DNA from: Lucifuga dentata
Lineage: Eukaryota; Chordata; Actinopteri; Ophidiiformes; Bythitidae
Length of the DNA: 64,000 bases
Direction of reading: 5' to 3'
Assembly (NCBI GenBank): GCA_014773175.1
Contig: VXCM01000477.1
Coordinates: 313,249 to 377,248 of the forward strand
Shown: positions 25,091 to 40,100 of the stretch, one piece after another
Position numbering within the stretch: position 1 is the first letter of the stretch
Layout: each line of letters opens with the position of its first letter
The notes under the pieces: model-generated
Told to the model about the DNA's origin: nothing
What the model saw: the letters and a program-made list of their open reading frames with translations, nothing else
Databases searched by the model: none
Made by a program: the position numbers and the translations under genes

Positions 25091-25470
25091 TGGGTCACCT
25101 TGGAACTGTCCATTCAAGCATTTGGGTCACCAGTTTCAAGGATGCCCAAAAGGTCCCATTAGGTCACCTCGAAACTGGCAGTAGCATATCTTCTAGGTTG
25201 TCTTGAAACTGCCCACCCCAACAGTTCACGGTGTCACCTTGAAAGATTTTCCTTAAACTTTAAGATCAAACAATGTTGATTTCATCGTGAAAAATACAAA
25301 AATATTTTGAGCTTGAATTCTTTTTAGCCATTTACATTTATGTATGTCTGGTTATTACATATAACCTTGAAGCTCCTTTGAGTGGACATTTCAACAATGT
25401 GTCATAGTGACAGCTCAATGTGATCCATTGGGTCACCTTGAAACTGTCCAAACGGGTCACCTTAAAACTT
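25091..25470. repeat. Degenerate array of GGTCACCTTGAAACTG motifs
   Basis: At least seven spaced variants occur, near 25091, 25123, 25161, 25196, 25230, 25428 and 25453. Spacing is irregular, with a gap of about 180 bp between the two groups. It looks like a decayed tandem repeat. Confidence 0.7.
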
Positions 25471-25611
25471 CTGCAGTAACAGGTTGACAGTACAAAATGA
25501 TTTTTATTTATTTTTTTTAGTTTTTCACTTCAATCTTAAAATAAGATATAAATTAATGGCAATTTTCTAGGCTAAAAACTCAAAGCACTGGAATCAGTAA
25601 TTGAAAAAAAA

Positions 25612-25641
25612 TCCATCCATCTATCCATCCATCCATCCATT
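25612..25641. repeat. (CCAT)n microsatellite
   Basis: Repeated CCATCCAT with TCAT variants at the right end. Simple-sequence repeat. Confidence 0.85.
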
Positions 25642-26059
25642 CATTCATGTAAGCCAAGTCTTGAGGTGAACTACTTCTCCCTAATTTTTAGGTTATAAAA
25701 ATTAGTCAGCATTTTCTTTCATTTTCTTTTTTCGTGAGATCTGATAAAGGACTTTTTCCCCAAAATTTAAAGTGAAAAATTTGAATCTGGTTTTTAAACA
25801 GACATAAATGCAGTAGCAGCAGGATAGCCACAGGATGGGGGTATATCCCAAATATCTGTAGGATGTCCCTACAGATAGTAAAACCTCCCCAGCTTTAGTT
25901 ATTAACTTTAAACAACAACAAAAAAAAACAAACATATTCATTAATTTTCTGAGCTTATTTGCCAAAACACCAGTGTGATGTATGATGTACAAATAGAGTT
26001 TCACATTTTTTGCATCACGTGTTCTAACCTTCATCACTAAAACACACAAAATCCTCAAA

Positions 26060-29000
26060 TCTTTCCAAAACTTGGAAATTTTTATTTACAGTTCAAGTCA
26101 GTCACATGCAACAGTTTAAATGAATAAACATGAAATTAGCAAAAACAAGAAAAGAAAAAAAAAGCATATTATTTTCTCCAAAATAGCAATATACAAAAAT
26201 AGAGCTTACAAATACTATACAGCAATTGTCTCCAAAAATATTCTGCTGCAGAATTCTTAGTTTTACAAACAATGTCTGTGAGAATCCACAAACATAATCA
26301 GTGTTAACAAAAAGGCTGGGGTACACAGGGGAGGGTGGTGGATACACGCTGGTAAAGGTGGGTGAGGGTGGGGTGTTTTGGGAGAAGTTATTTGTGGACA
26401 ACTTGCACTACAGAGGAATAAATAACACAACTGTACAAACGAGAAAAGTTGAAAAGTTCACTTCAGGGAGGCAGTGATAGAGATTAAAACCCCAAAGCAA
26501 CCATGGAAATAAAACAAAACCCCTCATCTATGAAGGTGTGTGTACCATTTTTCACGTTTGTTGTCATATTCTGCCAAAACTCGCCTCACATGATCATTTC
26601 TGATATGAAGCAAGTGCAGCGTTTGTGTTCTTTACTTTGTCTGATCACGTGTTGTCTATTTATAACGCAAGTAAGTCTGAAAATGTGGATGTGAATGGTG
26701 ATTACAGTGGAGGGAAGCCATTTATTTCTAACCTGTTATTACTGGCACAGTTTCTGTTATTTTTGAACACTCTTTCAGAGACTTGCTCTTTTCCATCAAA
26801 ATAAAAACACTATTGAGACGTTACTTAAGATCCATAACTATCATTTTAACTGCTGTTGGCACTTTAAGTGGGATGAGGACGGCACACAGGAAGAAACAGG
26901 CTTAAAGTGTTTACAATCAGACACAACACTAAGATGGACAAATGGCAGGAAGTGTTCAGCTGCCATTTAGGTTGTATGAAGGAACATTTATCTGTACACC
27001 TTCAATTATGTATAAATACACCACTACTGATACGACACAACATACATTTAACAATAGTGATGTCAACAGCAAATTGCCTATGCAAAACAGCACATGCTTT
27101 CACGTGAAACCTTCTCATATTTTGTTTTTTCCTTTCTCTTGTGACAGACAACCCATTCACAGATGAAAAAAGCTTTAAGACTTGAGTTCTTCAAAGTAAT
27201 GTATAGCTGTGTAGCTTAGTGCACTGAGCTACAATATAAGTTGTTTTTCTTTTTTTTTGGGGGGGGGCAGTGGAAAAGATTAAAAATAAGAATTTTGGTT
27301 CTCATTTTCAGTAGGATACAGGTTTAAACAGTCACAGCCTCCCACAGCCAAAAATAACCACAAATGAGAGCCACAAATAAAAAAAGTACCCAATCACTAA
27401 ACGTTATTACCAACCATGGCTTGTAGCTTGTTCAACATTACACCACAATTTCTTCATCAACAGGAAAGGCAATAAAAATCTTTACTTCATCAGAGGTTTT
27501 GATATTAGCAATCAACACAGACCCGGTCTTTTCTGTAATTATGGCAACCTACTAACAATTTTGTTCATCTTAGACTAATGAGGATAATATCTTTAAGTGT
27601 TAAAATATCATTAGCAGAATTTTTTGTTTTATGTGGTAGTGCAGTACTAAGCTGCATAAATGGAAGAGCAATGAGTCTCACTAAGGGTAAACCAGCAGAT
27701 ATAAACCAGCTGAAAGCTTTTCACAAGACTGAAAATCCTGCTTTGCTGTCATGGAGCTCACATTGTCACTGTGGGCTGTGGTCACATTAAAACTTTCCAA
27801 CCACACAGGTCAATGCAATATAACTCAGTTGTGACAAAACAGGCAGTGTTGTCACTTTTGTAACTGTCCATGTGCTGAAAACTTTTGCAAATCTTTCTTT
27901 TGTAAGATTTGGTTTTGAAGAATAAAAGCTAATTTTGAATTTAGAGATGTTAAAGGCACAATCAGTATGTTTGACCACTAAATGTAAGGTCTATTCACAT
28001 GTTTGAAGACAATTTTGAATGGAAAATTAGCATTTGTGAGCCTTAATCAATCACAATTCATGTATTGACTTTATTCACATTTGGATTGCTGATTGTGCCT
28101 TTAAAGATGATTGCCATTTGACAAAACACGTCATAGCTAATAATCTCTAATGTATCTTAAGTGCATTACTTTAAAGCACAGCTTCCCCACAGCTGACTTT
28201 ACCAAATGCAGCTAAGGGGATGAGGGCAAACGTGTCATTAAGGTCAGGCCCCAGCACAGTAAAACCCAGCATGTACCGTACATGAGGCGTGAGAGAGGGA
28301 AAGCACCAGAATAATGCAGCCAACAACAACTACTAACAACAACTACTAACAACTACTGTGTGTGCATATGAATGAAAATGCTACTTGACTGCAGCCTGCT
28401 GACCAACGCTGCTCTGATGTCCTGGGGGGGGGGNCAGTGTGTGTGTGTGTGTGTGTTTTGGGTACCACATAGTGTGCATTTGGACATAAAGGTATGCTAT
28501 TGAGGTGTTTCTGTTGCAGATGTCAATCCACTAACTTGCTCACTATTTTGCAGCTATAACAACAAGTAATAAAAAATAAAAAAGCTATTTGGGTAAAAGC
28601 AAAGATAAGAATATCTATTCAATTTACTTTAAGCACAAACTTAATAATATTCATTCCTGAATTGAACTGTCAACCACTATTAGGCAACATACGTGATATG
28701 AGAATTTAGGATATACCAACAGAAATTACAGATCTGTTGATTTATGAAGTGTTTTAATTTGAAAGAACTCACTTTCACTGTGACATTCACAATAATGAAA
28801 TGACGCAGTTAAAAGTAGAACATTTATTCTCTCCATTTTTGCTTAATATTGCCTCAAACTCCACAGCTTCAGATGATCATATTGAGTTTTAAGAGGTTCA
28901 ACATGATTTGGCACACAAAGCGCTAGCTAGGCTATACATATGAACACTGGTTTCAAAAGGCCATGGTAGCTGATTTAGTCACTCTATAGGCTGATTTTCT

Positions 29001-30037
29001 GTAGGGGGCATCCTGAATTATTTTTTATTTTTATATAACCGAGGTGCCTTTTCCAAACAGCACTAGCATATATGAAGGATTATATCAGTAATTTCCTCAA
29101 GTCAAAATATAATTTGTTCAATGTATCTTCCTTTTTGTATGAACAGAATATTAACATAACAAGAACAGTCACATTATAACAGACAAACTGGTGATGATAA
29201 AACAAATTTATAGCCTTCATATAACGTGTGTTTGTGTGTGTGTGTGTGTGAGTGTGAGTGTGAGTGTGTGCGCGATAGGTTACAACACATTCAAACCTTT
29301 CACATTTAGTTGAACATCAAGTCTTGAGGTTGCTTTAAGATGAATTTGTGCAATCAGAACACAAATCACTTCCAAATTTCCTGACTTGTAATAATATAAA
29401 TATATTGTTGTCCCTTTCAGGTTTATTTTATAATTTGATCATCAAAATTTGCAAAATTCAAAATGAAAACCCATGTGGCTTTGTACATAAAAATAATAGT
29501 TAATGATAAAAAATAAAACATGACCTTTGCTACTACCATCACTAGCAATTAAGGTTTAACTTCTTGTAAAGTGTTTAACTTCTTGTAAAGTGCTTGTTAA
29601 AATGAAATCTACTATTTATGTTTTAGTGTGTTGTAGTTCTTGGCTTTTTTTTTTTTTTTTTTTTTTCTTGTTTTGCCCTTCCAGGTCTTTAGCTGTTGTC
29701 TTCAGAAAAGTGCTTTGGTTTGTGAAACAGCTGTCAACAGAGTCTGATCGGAGAAGAAAAGTTCTTCCTGGCTGACTCGTCGTCATTGTCCACAAAAGAG
29801 TAACATGAAGAAAGAAATGGGTGATTAATCAGTAAGAACTGACATCAGGAAATCCTCCTGTGAACCCAAAGGGAGGAAAAGAGCGACAGATTCACATTTC
29901 TGTGAGTATCTGTCTAGTAACTCCAGTTTCTCTAGTTTGTTCACAGACTTCTACACGTGTACCTGTACAGGAGAGCGCATAAGTGCTAGGATGTGTATGT
30001 GTGAGACTGTAGTGTGCCAAGAGAGGGTCTGAGGTTG
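26060..30037 (-). other. rnf24: Probable long 3'UTR of rnf24
   Basis: The stretch follows the rnf24 stop codon on the minus strand and has no competing gene. A minus-strand AATAAA (plus TTTATT at 26081-26086) could mark the end, giving about 4 kb. Long 3'UTRs are known for vertebrate RNF24. Other AATAAA hexamers occur nearer, so the length is uncertain. Contents include (TG)n at 28437 and 29228 and an N at 28434 in a G-run. Confidence 0.35.
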
Positions 30038-33000
30038 CTACACCAGGTTCTCGATGCCAGGCAGAGGTTGCTGTATTGGCACAGGGGGATCCAAGGTGCC
30101 AGCCTGCTGGGCGAGCTGCAAGACGGGCATGTTGCACAGCGGGCACACTTTCCTTACCTCCAACCATTTGATGAGGCACCTGGAAGAAAGAAAATCAGGA
30201 GTGGGGTTAGAGAGTATTTAGATTTGCTGTCACTTCACTCTAAGTTTATTCAGACTGAGGCCAGTTTTATTCTTGATGTTATACACTTCCACCCACAGTC
30301 GCTAGTCTCTGCTCAGTCTCCACATGACTATACACAGGGACAGAACAAGGGTAACGGAGCACAGTTTCACTTTCACTTCTCTCAACAGAATGCAGAATAA
30401 ACAAAATAAGAAAAAAAAATCCTATCCAACGCTGCAAAGGTGGTGTAAAGAGTTTCCATCACCTTCTTACTCTGACAGGCATTTCAGAGGAAGCATAATG
30501 CAGCCTTTATAAAGAAGGCAGATACAGATTCATGAAGGAAGAAGTGTCTGCTTTGATTTGTTTAGGAACACAAGTTGTACTCCACTTTGCAAAGCAAAGC
30601 AAAATTTGCACAGAACTTTGTGCATTGATCTGTGTGGGTGTGTCCTTAGACATCTCTATACAAAACTGTGTACTTACTTCCTATGAAAGGCATGTTTGCA
30701 TGGACAAATCCCCAGCTCGTCTTTCTGTTTGAACTCCTCCAAGCACACGGCGCATATCTGAAATGGAGTTGGGGAGTTAGAGAGATTCTTTGTGTGAAAA
30801 GGCCAAGCAAAAGCTTTGAATTCATTCTTTGTTGTCTGTTGTGGCTGTATGTTAGTCCTTGTCTGAATGTTACACTGATATAAAATAACTGGAAACAAAA
30901 TGCTGAAATAGCAAGGGTCAGAGAGACATGGAAAACTGTAGCCAACAGCTGCAAAAAAAAAAAAAAAAAAAAAAAAAAGAAGAAGAGGGGAAAAAAAACC
31001 TGAGGCAAACAACATAACAGTCACTGACCTACTAGGCTGAGTTACATAACTTTAACTCATTCATTTGGAGGAAGGCTACTGTTTAGTCACAGTGTTTTTA
31101 CCATAAATCACCATGATGGAGATAAAAATACAACTTTATCCAGTCTTTCATTCTCTGGAAACATGAGGGGAAAAACTACAAGACAGCCAAGAGATAAAGA
31201 GAGCCACTGTAGTGGAACCACACCCCCAGTTGATATTCCAGTATAACTGCTGCACACAAAAACTTCATCTCTGAAGGCTCTTGTAAAGTGGAATGAATCA
31301 GTAATGAATCTGTAATGTAAGACACAAAAAGTCAAGAGGCAGTGGAAAATAACAGTCTGTAGGCCTGTGTTTCCCAAAACTGCTGAACTATTAACAAGCA
31401 CTGTTATGTAATAAACGTGGGAGTAAATGTTGTCATACATTTCTTACATTTTTGCAAAGGACCGTTTTCAGATTGTTGTCGCCTCTGTAAATGAGGTAAT
31501 TCTGGGTTTGGCTCCTGCTATGGATTTATCGACCAGTCCAGGAAACCCCTGATACAACTCGCGGTGTGACGAGCTGCTTGATGCTACTGCTATGATTGTA
31601 GGCTAATGTTAAGCATGAAGCTGAGCTGGGATCACTGATTTTAAATCCTAATGTTTGATCAGCGATTGGAAAATGGCTTGTGTGGTTTCACTAACAGTGA
31701 GACATTTGGGGCCAAAGGGTGCTCTACGATGACCATGCACCCTTATGACATTTTCGTAACGAAAACCACTCAATGCAGTCACATTCTGTAAGAACTCATC
31801 TATATGTCCTCTGGTGCTGAAGGTCCACCATTCTGAGAAAGTACCTTTGACATGATACAGGAAATAATGCCTAAGTGTAAAAAAATAAAATGAGAAGAAG
31901 ATCCAGCGGCACATTAGCTAAGTAGTTAATGACTAACAAGCCACAGCAGCCAGCACATGAAACTCAAATCCTAAATCCTTTTAAAATCGATGTCTCTAAA
32001 GTGGAAGAACGGCTAGAAGGGCTTGACACAGGAGAACACAGGCAGTTTCACTACAACATGCAAGCACGAGACAAGGCAGACCTCAGAAATAAAGTAAAAT
32101 CTCGTGACATCAACAAGGTGGATAAACGTGTGGACTGAATCAAAGAAAAACTGCTGTGGGCACATTGAGATCAGTTTGATGGATCTGGTGGTCACATGCT
32201 GATCATCGCAATGTCACTCCTCATTCATCTTCACTTAAATTCAATTGTTTTAGGGCTATATTTCCTTAAAAGTGTTCAAATCCCATGCAGTGTAGTCATT
32301 CTGTGAAACAGCCTTAAAAATCAAAATTACACAAAGATTGTAATCCATATTGTGGATACCGCCTAAATAAATCAAAGTGATACCCACTGTTCAGCATCTT
32401 GACGGTGATTTGTTTTTTTTTTTTTACNTTTTTTTTTTTTTTTTAGTTTGGCACTGCTTTTTGGCTCTGACATACTCCTCGTTCTCTCTTGGAGGTGGTT
32501 TGATAACTGAGGATGAAAAGAACAGCTTGAGGTCTCTTAGCTTTCTCTCCTAAGGATTTTTGGATACAGAGAATAAGCCTCTGCAAAGATGGCTGCTTTG
32601 CTCTCTTTACTGATGAAAAGATCAATGTTTTTGTTCCTTTCAGTGCTTGTCTGTGGTGTCACACTAACCATGGAGACGTGGCAGCTCTAGCTAACCTTTT
32701 GACAGAAACCCTTCTTTGCAATCATGTGAATAAATCCTGGAAGCTTTAGTAAAATTTCCAGGCAACACGGATGGAATCTTTTAAATGGAATACAACAACC
32801 AGATCACACATTCTGATCACAGGAAAACAGCATCTATCAATATTGATATAAAATGTTACGCTTTTGTTGAAGTTCAGAGACATTTAAATTTTTGCTTAAG
32901 TTAATTTATGATAATTTCTTAGGAAATTTCTTCCGAAAGTATCTCAGAATGTAAAATTTAGATCAAAGACAGCCAACAGAGAGATTAAAAAAAGATCAGA

Positions 33001-36000
33001 TTTAGAGAAGATTAGAGTGAAGAAAAAAAAATCAGAATAATTCTCAGAACAAACACAACTTTAACTTGCCATGAAGTCAGACAAACAAAATGCCTCTCTG
33101 CATCACTGCTCACAGGTTATCTTTTAGGCAGTCTGCACCATCCAGCTATATTATGTGGGAAAATAAAAGTAGTGGTTTCGTAGCTCAAACTACTCAATAC
33201 TAAATCACTTAACATGACAAATTAGCACCACACACACTTCTAATTTGCTTTATCTGTAGTTTCCCTCATATGATTGTTGTGTTATTTTCCTCAGTACCTT
33301 GCAATTTTGGGTATGTATAGGTACGAACACCAAAACGTTCTAAATATGGTTATGGAAATAAAGTTTTTAAAGCATCTATGTCTGAGCTGAATGCAAGCAT
33401 ACAGTGTGCATTCTAAGTGTAAAGCTCAGACACAGCAGGAAGTGAATTTTCATCTCACTTCATTTACAGAAATGTAAGAGATTTTTCTCAGTCCATGTTT
33501 ATCAGACATAATCACAAACGTAATGGACATGTTCTCTGATTGACAGCATGGACTTTGCTGTAACAAAACGCTCTGACTGTGTGTGAAGTGTGTGTGTGTG
33601 TGTGCTGGTTTTTCCTCATACTGATTATCATGAAATGCTTTCAAAACTTTCCAGGAGCCGGAACAGTTTCATTTATACAAAACTGTTTGCTTTACAATCG
33701 TATTAAAATTTGCAGAGAATTTCTCGCTCAAGGTGAAACATCTTTAACTCATATTCAGCTCCAGAGCATATCTTGAGTTTGTTAGTCTCTGTTTGTGTCT
33801 TTCTTGTGACTTTTGTGTGTGTTGATGCTGCATCGAAATTTTGCTTTGCATTGTATCTGAACGCACCACGTGGAGTAGCTTTGAGAAATGTGTCAGCCAA
33901 ACAAAAAAAGAAATTGTGAAAAATTGGTGCATTTCCTGACTCTAATATAACATAAAATTTTAGCATGCCTTTAATCTTTGTCAATATTGAAACAGTTACA
34001 TTATCAAAATGAACACAACCGATTATGGGGCTTACAGATATGATTATTACCAGATATGAACATACAAGTAGGAAAACATGACCTCTAGCTTATATGACAA
34101 GAACAAAGCTAACCTCGTGAAATAAATACGTGATAGATATGAAACGTGTAATGTTCATAGATGTGAAGTTAAGATGTGTGTGAAAACTGTATACAGTGAG
34201 TCAGAACTTATATTAAAGGAGATGTGAGGTCATTCAGGGAATATTACAATAAAGCAACTGCAGAACAGCCCATTGCCAGAGCTCTCATCCTTCCCAAACA
34301 CAGAGAACCAGACTGAGTAAGCATTTTGTAACTTGCTTCTGACGTGTGCTATTTATCAAACAGAGACACCAGCCTGGACGCAATCTGTCTGTCACATAAA
34401 GCGGTTAACTTGTGTGTAATCTGCGGATCTGCTTTTAAGAGAGGTTTAAGGGAATAAAAATTGAGGAGATATAATTAGAGTGATTCAGTGCAGATTATGT
34501 TTGAGTATATATTATTGTGGTCTTTAGTCTTGAACTTAAAGTTAACCGAGTTGCTAATGTAGCTAATGTACTTGCGACTAGATTTTTTTAGGAACGTTGT
34601 GAGCATCCTTTTCTGTTGTGCAACATTATACCTTTTTTAATTTCCGTAGAATTTTAAGACTCTTAATGTATTAATTAGTGGAAACCTTTCTAGAATTATT
34701 ATTGATAAACCTTAAGCGTCATAGGTACTGTAAAGGTTTGGAATGTTGTTGTTGCTCTATTAAGGAATAGCTCTATTTCATCATCACTACATTTTCATTT
34801 GTTCTCCCAGGTTGCTGATCTGAGACAAATCCAAGCAGAGTCTTACAAATTCTTCATCGCCCACAGAATCTCCCTAGAAAGCAGTTTGTTGCTTAGTAAA
34901 TCAGACACATTACATGTGCACTGAGAGTACAAATTAAATGAATGGCATGGCACAAATTAGCCCTATGCTTTGGTCCAAAAAACACACTGTAATTCAGTTG
35001 GTCTGGCCATAAACTACAGGTTAAACTTTGTTATTTGAAGGGGAAGTATAGGAGCATCCGCTGCATGTGCCAACAGTTTATTTTTACTCCAATAATATTA
35101 AAAACATGTAGTTTGTGTTATAGAGTGACAACATTTCATGCTATGTTATATGATATGGACTCTGTTATAGTATATCCAGCACACAGTATGTGGGACAGTT
35201 ATAAATGGTTGGCATCCAAGTGATACTCTTCTAACAGAGTATATCTGGGATAATTAGTCAGGTTACACATCCTACTTGAATTGTAAATTTATCCTACATT
35301 AGCAGTCGGCACTACATATCCCATTAAAATGCTCAGAATGGATGCATGCCGCTCAATCTACGCTCAGGTTTACAGGGTTTTCTTTGGAGTAGGAGTCAAA
35401 ACTGGGTCAGTCACCCAGGCTTACGTGTGTGTTTGTGTGTGTTATTGTCCTTAAACAAACACAGCTTGGTTGCTGTGTCACAGACTTCACTCACGATACC
35501 TCCTGATGCATTTTCTCAGCTTACCATAACAGAAAATAAAAGCCGGTGGGTGCAGACTGAAGCTCAGAGTCATCTGAGGGAAATTCCAACACTGATGATG
35601 AACACTAATCACAGTGTGCTCCCCTTAGCATGCAGATGCTACTTCTCAAACTTAATTCTCAAAAATTAAGTCTCAAAAAGATAGCAGTCTTGGCTGGGGA
35701 CTATTATTCCCCAATACTGCAGCTATACATGATTTGCAACCACACTGACATACACACTCAGTGTGTTTACATGCACAGAGAAATCTGTTTATTGAGAATA
35801 AACGGATTACTGAAATAATCAGTGTAAGGAGTTTACATGGGTTAAGAGTAATCTGGCAAACTATTGGTTTATTAAAGGGAGTCATCACAGACGTGCAAAA
35901 TCGGGAAGTGACGTCAATCTGACCTTTTACCTTTGACCTACATCACAAATAAACAAAACCGTAGCTGCGTGTAGCTAGCTGCTATTAGCAATTGGATTTG

Positions 36001-37074
36001 GTTATGCCTCTTCTTTTTTATAGTGCTTTTATCAGTTTCTGTTTCTTAATTCATACACAGAATATACTGTTATTATACAAATATACTGATATTTGTTGCT
36101 CCACAGAAGCCGGGCGGGGCTGGAGAGGCACGTGCAGTGTCAATATGCCAGTCATAAACTGGTAAGCCTTTACATGGCAATTCATAATCGCTTTATAATC
36201 GATAACCTAGGTCGGGATTTCTCATAAAAGGAGTAACACGTTTACATGACACTTGAGTAATCCGTTTACTGGCCATATGCTGATCATAACCCGTTTATTG
36301 AGGTGCATGTAAACGCACTGAGTGATAACAGAGGACACTGATGAGTTCACCATGAGATGCTTATTTTTGCAGTGCAGCGCGTCAAAACTGATTCACTGAA
36401 TGTTAAATGGTAAAAAATGTGAGTGTCATCATAGTTCCCAAACCTCAGAGCCATAGTCAGATATGGCAGACCTTTCTGCTCCTGATGAATATTCATACAA
36501 GAGTTTGTACTATAGTGAAACTTTTATGATCTGTCTTGAAGCTGAGGTGCTTTATGCTCATGGTGGCAGCATGAACTGTCTCGAAAGAATTATCAAACTA
36601 AATGCAGACTGTGTAGCATATATTAAGTAGCAAATGACTGGTTTGACTAACATAGCAAAAGTAAAGGTACAAACTGTGCTTGTCAGTGTACAATACAGCA
36701 TGTTCCTGTCCATTAGATAGTCCTAGATATTGAAGTGAATCAGTTTTGGTCTTACAGAGTTAAATGACATCAACTGATCGCAAATGAACAAAAAGATGAG
36801 TGCTTACCTCATGCAAATTTAGTTCTTTGACTTTTTCCTTCTGAATGACCTGATGGGAATTAGCAGCAAAGACATCAATTAGTCATTGACATTATACTGT
36901 TCACCCTTAAGTAAATACAATGAATACAAATATAAATATGATACAAAGACATGAAAGTTAATATTGAATGTCCAATAAAAAAAAAAAAAAAAANAAAAAA
37001 AAAAAAAAAAGAGAAAATCAACCATTCAGGCCAAACAAAGGACATAGAGGGAAAAGGCTGGTCTCCAGTATATA

Positions 37075-37138
<64 letters not shown>

Positions 37139-40100
37139 CAGTGGTCTCTACAGTGGGATGGTAAACAGGTAAACATGTAAACTGGTGTCTACAGACACAG
37201 AAAAACAGATGCCAGTATGTATGTGTGTGTGTGTGTGTGTGCATGCATGTGTGTCGCACATTTTGTTGGGGCATATAGACTATTTTGCATCCTGGTATTA
37301 CATGAATGAAGGACATGAGAGTCCTGCTGATTCTCCATTACTCTCCCTTGCTGACGCTGTGGGAGAACTCTGCTGATACTCTGCTGATATGTCAGCTCCA
37401 ACTAACCATGAACCTCATTTTCCCAGCTGAGTCACTTCCAACCAGTGCAATTCAGATTTTTTTTTTTTTTTTTTTTTTTAAATCATACACTTGTATACAC
37501 AATATTTGGAAATAGATCAGATAAATTCAGCAGAAGCACCCTCAGATTACCTGCAGCTGCCACAAGAGTCCCAGAATGAATTCATACGCCTGTTGATGAT
37601 TATTTATGGATATCTGGAATACGGCAATGAGCCCATGAATTTCTCTGCACAACTTCAGGAGAGGATGACAGTCCAACTATAAACCCTTGTATGGAGATAA
37701 TGATGTGTATACAAAGCACGTATGTGTGTGAGATTCATTGGAGTGCTTACTTGTTTGTATGCATACAGCTCTTTGTGCGCCTGATGCCGTAACCTGGGGA
37801 CACGTAAAGACAAAATATCATTTTGATTAGCAAGCGAACTGATTCATCTGATGCCATTACACACAAACTATCAATACATCCTGGAAAAAAGAGAAGGACA
37901 ATAAACATGGACAGCGTTTCCTCACCAAAAACTTATCTCTTTGACACCTGTCTCTATTTTAGTTTATGTCATAATAATATGGCATGCAGATGACTGTTTT
38001 TCTGGGTTTTAGATACTCCCATTGGCCTTTCGTAGCTTTAAAAACATAGCATCATAAGAGAAACACACAAGCATCAACCATCCAATGATTAAATTACAGG
38101 AACACTTCATCTTCAGACAGCTCCTCTTGGTGCGTTGAAGTGGCTCTACAGTATTGGGTCTTGTCTATTTAATGGTCTGTGAACAGTGTGGGTTTTTTTT
38201 TTTTTTTTTNTTTTTTTTTTTTTTTTTGCTTTATTTTACTGGGATTTATTTTTGCTAAGGAGTTGTGACATTTCATCACAACTTTGGCTGTCTCTATATA
38301 AAACAATACATTTTATTATTTAATTGGTATTCACACTCAGTGGACTGCTATGGCTTCTTATCTCATCTTTTCTGATCTATTGCAGCCAGAAACAGGAGTT
38401 TATGTTGAAGCCGTACTGACGTGTTCATCACAGCGTTCGTTTCATTCTCAGTAAGAGTTGTACAGCGTTGAATGACAGAGTTAAATGATGCATCTGTACT
38501 CGTCAAATTTCCATTCAAACAGAATGCCTCTGCTCATAATAGGACTGACTGAACAGATGGATTCATCCTCATCATTTTGGCTGATAAAAAGCTTGGAAGC
38601 GCTCCTAGGCTTGTGTGTAGAACATGTCAGGAAACACCAACACTCCTGGCCATAGCTGTGATTAATGTATTGCACATCAGTCAGTTGTACAAATCATCAT
38701 TAAAGGATTACTTGAGCAAAATTCAAGATACCTGGCTGAACATTTAGGTGTTCCAGGGAGTTAAAATGAAATTCCACTGTACTACTTTGAGCTATAATGC
38801 AAACATGCTTCTTGATGCTGTACTTATTCCACACCCACTCTGCCCATAATCCAAAACAACCCATCAGATAAAAAAGGTACTTGTGAAAAATCATGTTTTC
38901 TGGCAGATTAGTATGGCTGCCCCGTCCTTCCAAATAACAACCTAAATAATGCAGCATTCACACTGTAGCACTGCCATTTAAAAAAAAAAGAATTATGTGC
39001 CACTTAAATCAGTTTGATCTATATATTAATTCAACAATACGTTTCCTTAGACATCCTTCTTTTGTGTTACGAAGAATGAATTGTAATCTATTACCTTCAA
39101 TTATTTAGACTGTTATTCTTCCTTGACAACTACTTTGGCATTAGCAAGGCTCTTCTTGTTTAATGTCAAGTGTGGCAGTTTGTGGTCATTATATTTAGGA
39201 CCTGTACACAATCTGTACTATTTTTAGCAGGTAGAAGCTGGCTAACCTTTCTTGAGTCTGTCTTAGTTGTTCTTGTCAGTTTACGTCTGGATTCAAAGAG
39301 AAAGGAAATGTCTGAGCCCAAACTTTTACAATTGAAGTTTAGGTTTCCACATAACATGCCAGAGCGTAATTACATATCGGTGAGGAAGGCAAAGGAAGGA
39401 AACCAGAGACTGGAAAGTAGGCTACAAGGAGCATGGAATGCGCCTGTAACACTGGGAAGGTGAAAACTCCAGTGCTCTTTCAGTACATGTATCCACTAAC
39501 CTAATCTATAGACTAATCAATGAGACAATACTTAACCAGGAGGGTCACACACTTCACACAAATGATTTTGGGGTGTGTATGTGCTGTAGGGCGATTCTGT
39601 TTTATGCATTTTTTGGGCAGAACAGTCATGAGATTTCTGACTACAAAAATTCAGATTTATAAATTACAGAAAGAGTGAAAATATAATAATACAACACTGA
39701 ACTCTGTTAAAGATCCATCGTGCCAAGTAAGGTCAGGTTATATTAACAGATGTCATTCTTAAAGATTTATATTTTGGTTTGTATTGTCAAAATAAGCATT
39801 GAACTTCAGGTAAAACATTAACTCACAATAACCACCAAAACCACACTGGATCAGACATTAAGAATATTTTACTGTGGGTGTAAAGTATACTCAGTATACA
39901 GTAACTCTAAAAGGCTTGCATAACTCCACATTCATAGTAGAGAACACAAAGATACAAATGATGGTTACATCAAGCTCATGGTGTAACACTCAAAAAACAA
40001 TCAAAAACAAACAGGGGAAGAGCAGGAGGAGGACGGGATAAGAAGAGATTCTAGGTGCTGAAAACGAGAATAAAAATATGTGGAAACATGAGAGGGAAGA

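Larger units (their letters stand above)
23046..26059. other. Intergenic region between the mucin-like gene and the rnf24 3' end
   Basis: AT-rich DNA with a repeat fragment at 24461-24680, a (TAAA)n tract near 23784, a degenerate array of GGTCACC motifs at 25091-25470 and a (CCAT)n tract near 25613. The frames present are short and show no conserved domain. Confidence 0.65.

Noticed and set aside
31648..31914. Minus-strand 88-aa frame in an rnf24 intron
   Set aside because: It reads like a possible fragment of a coding sequence, but I could match it to no family, and it lacks clear splice sites.
31929..32138. Plus-strand 69-aa polar frame in an rnf24 intron
   Set aside because: Composition is protein-like but there is no domain, promoter or splice context, and the frame stops without a neighbour.
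36951..37401. Frames rich in Val-Cys or His-Thr over the (TG)n tracts
   Set aside because: Pure translation of dinucleotide repeats and poly-A in an intron.
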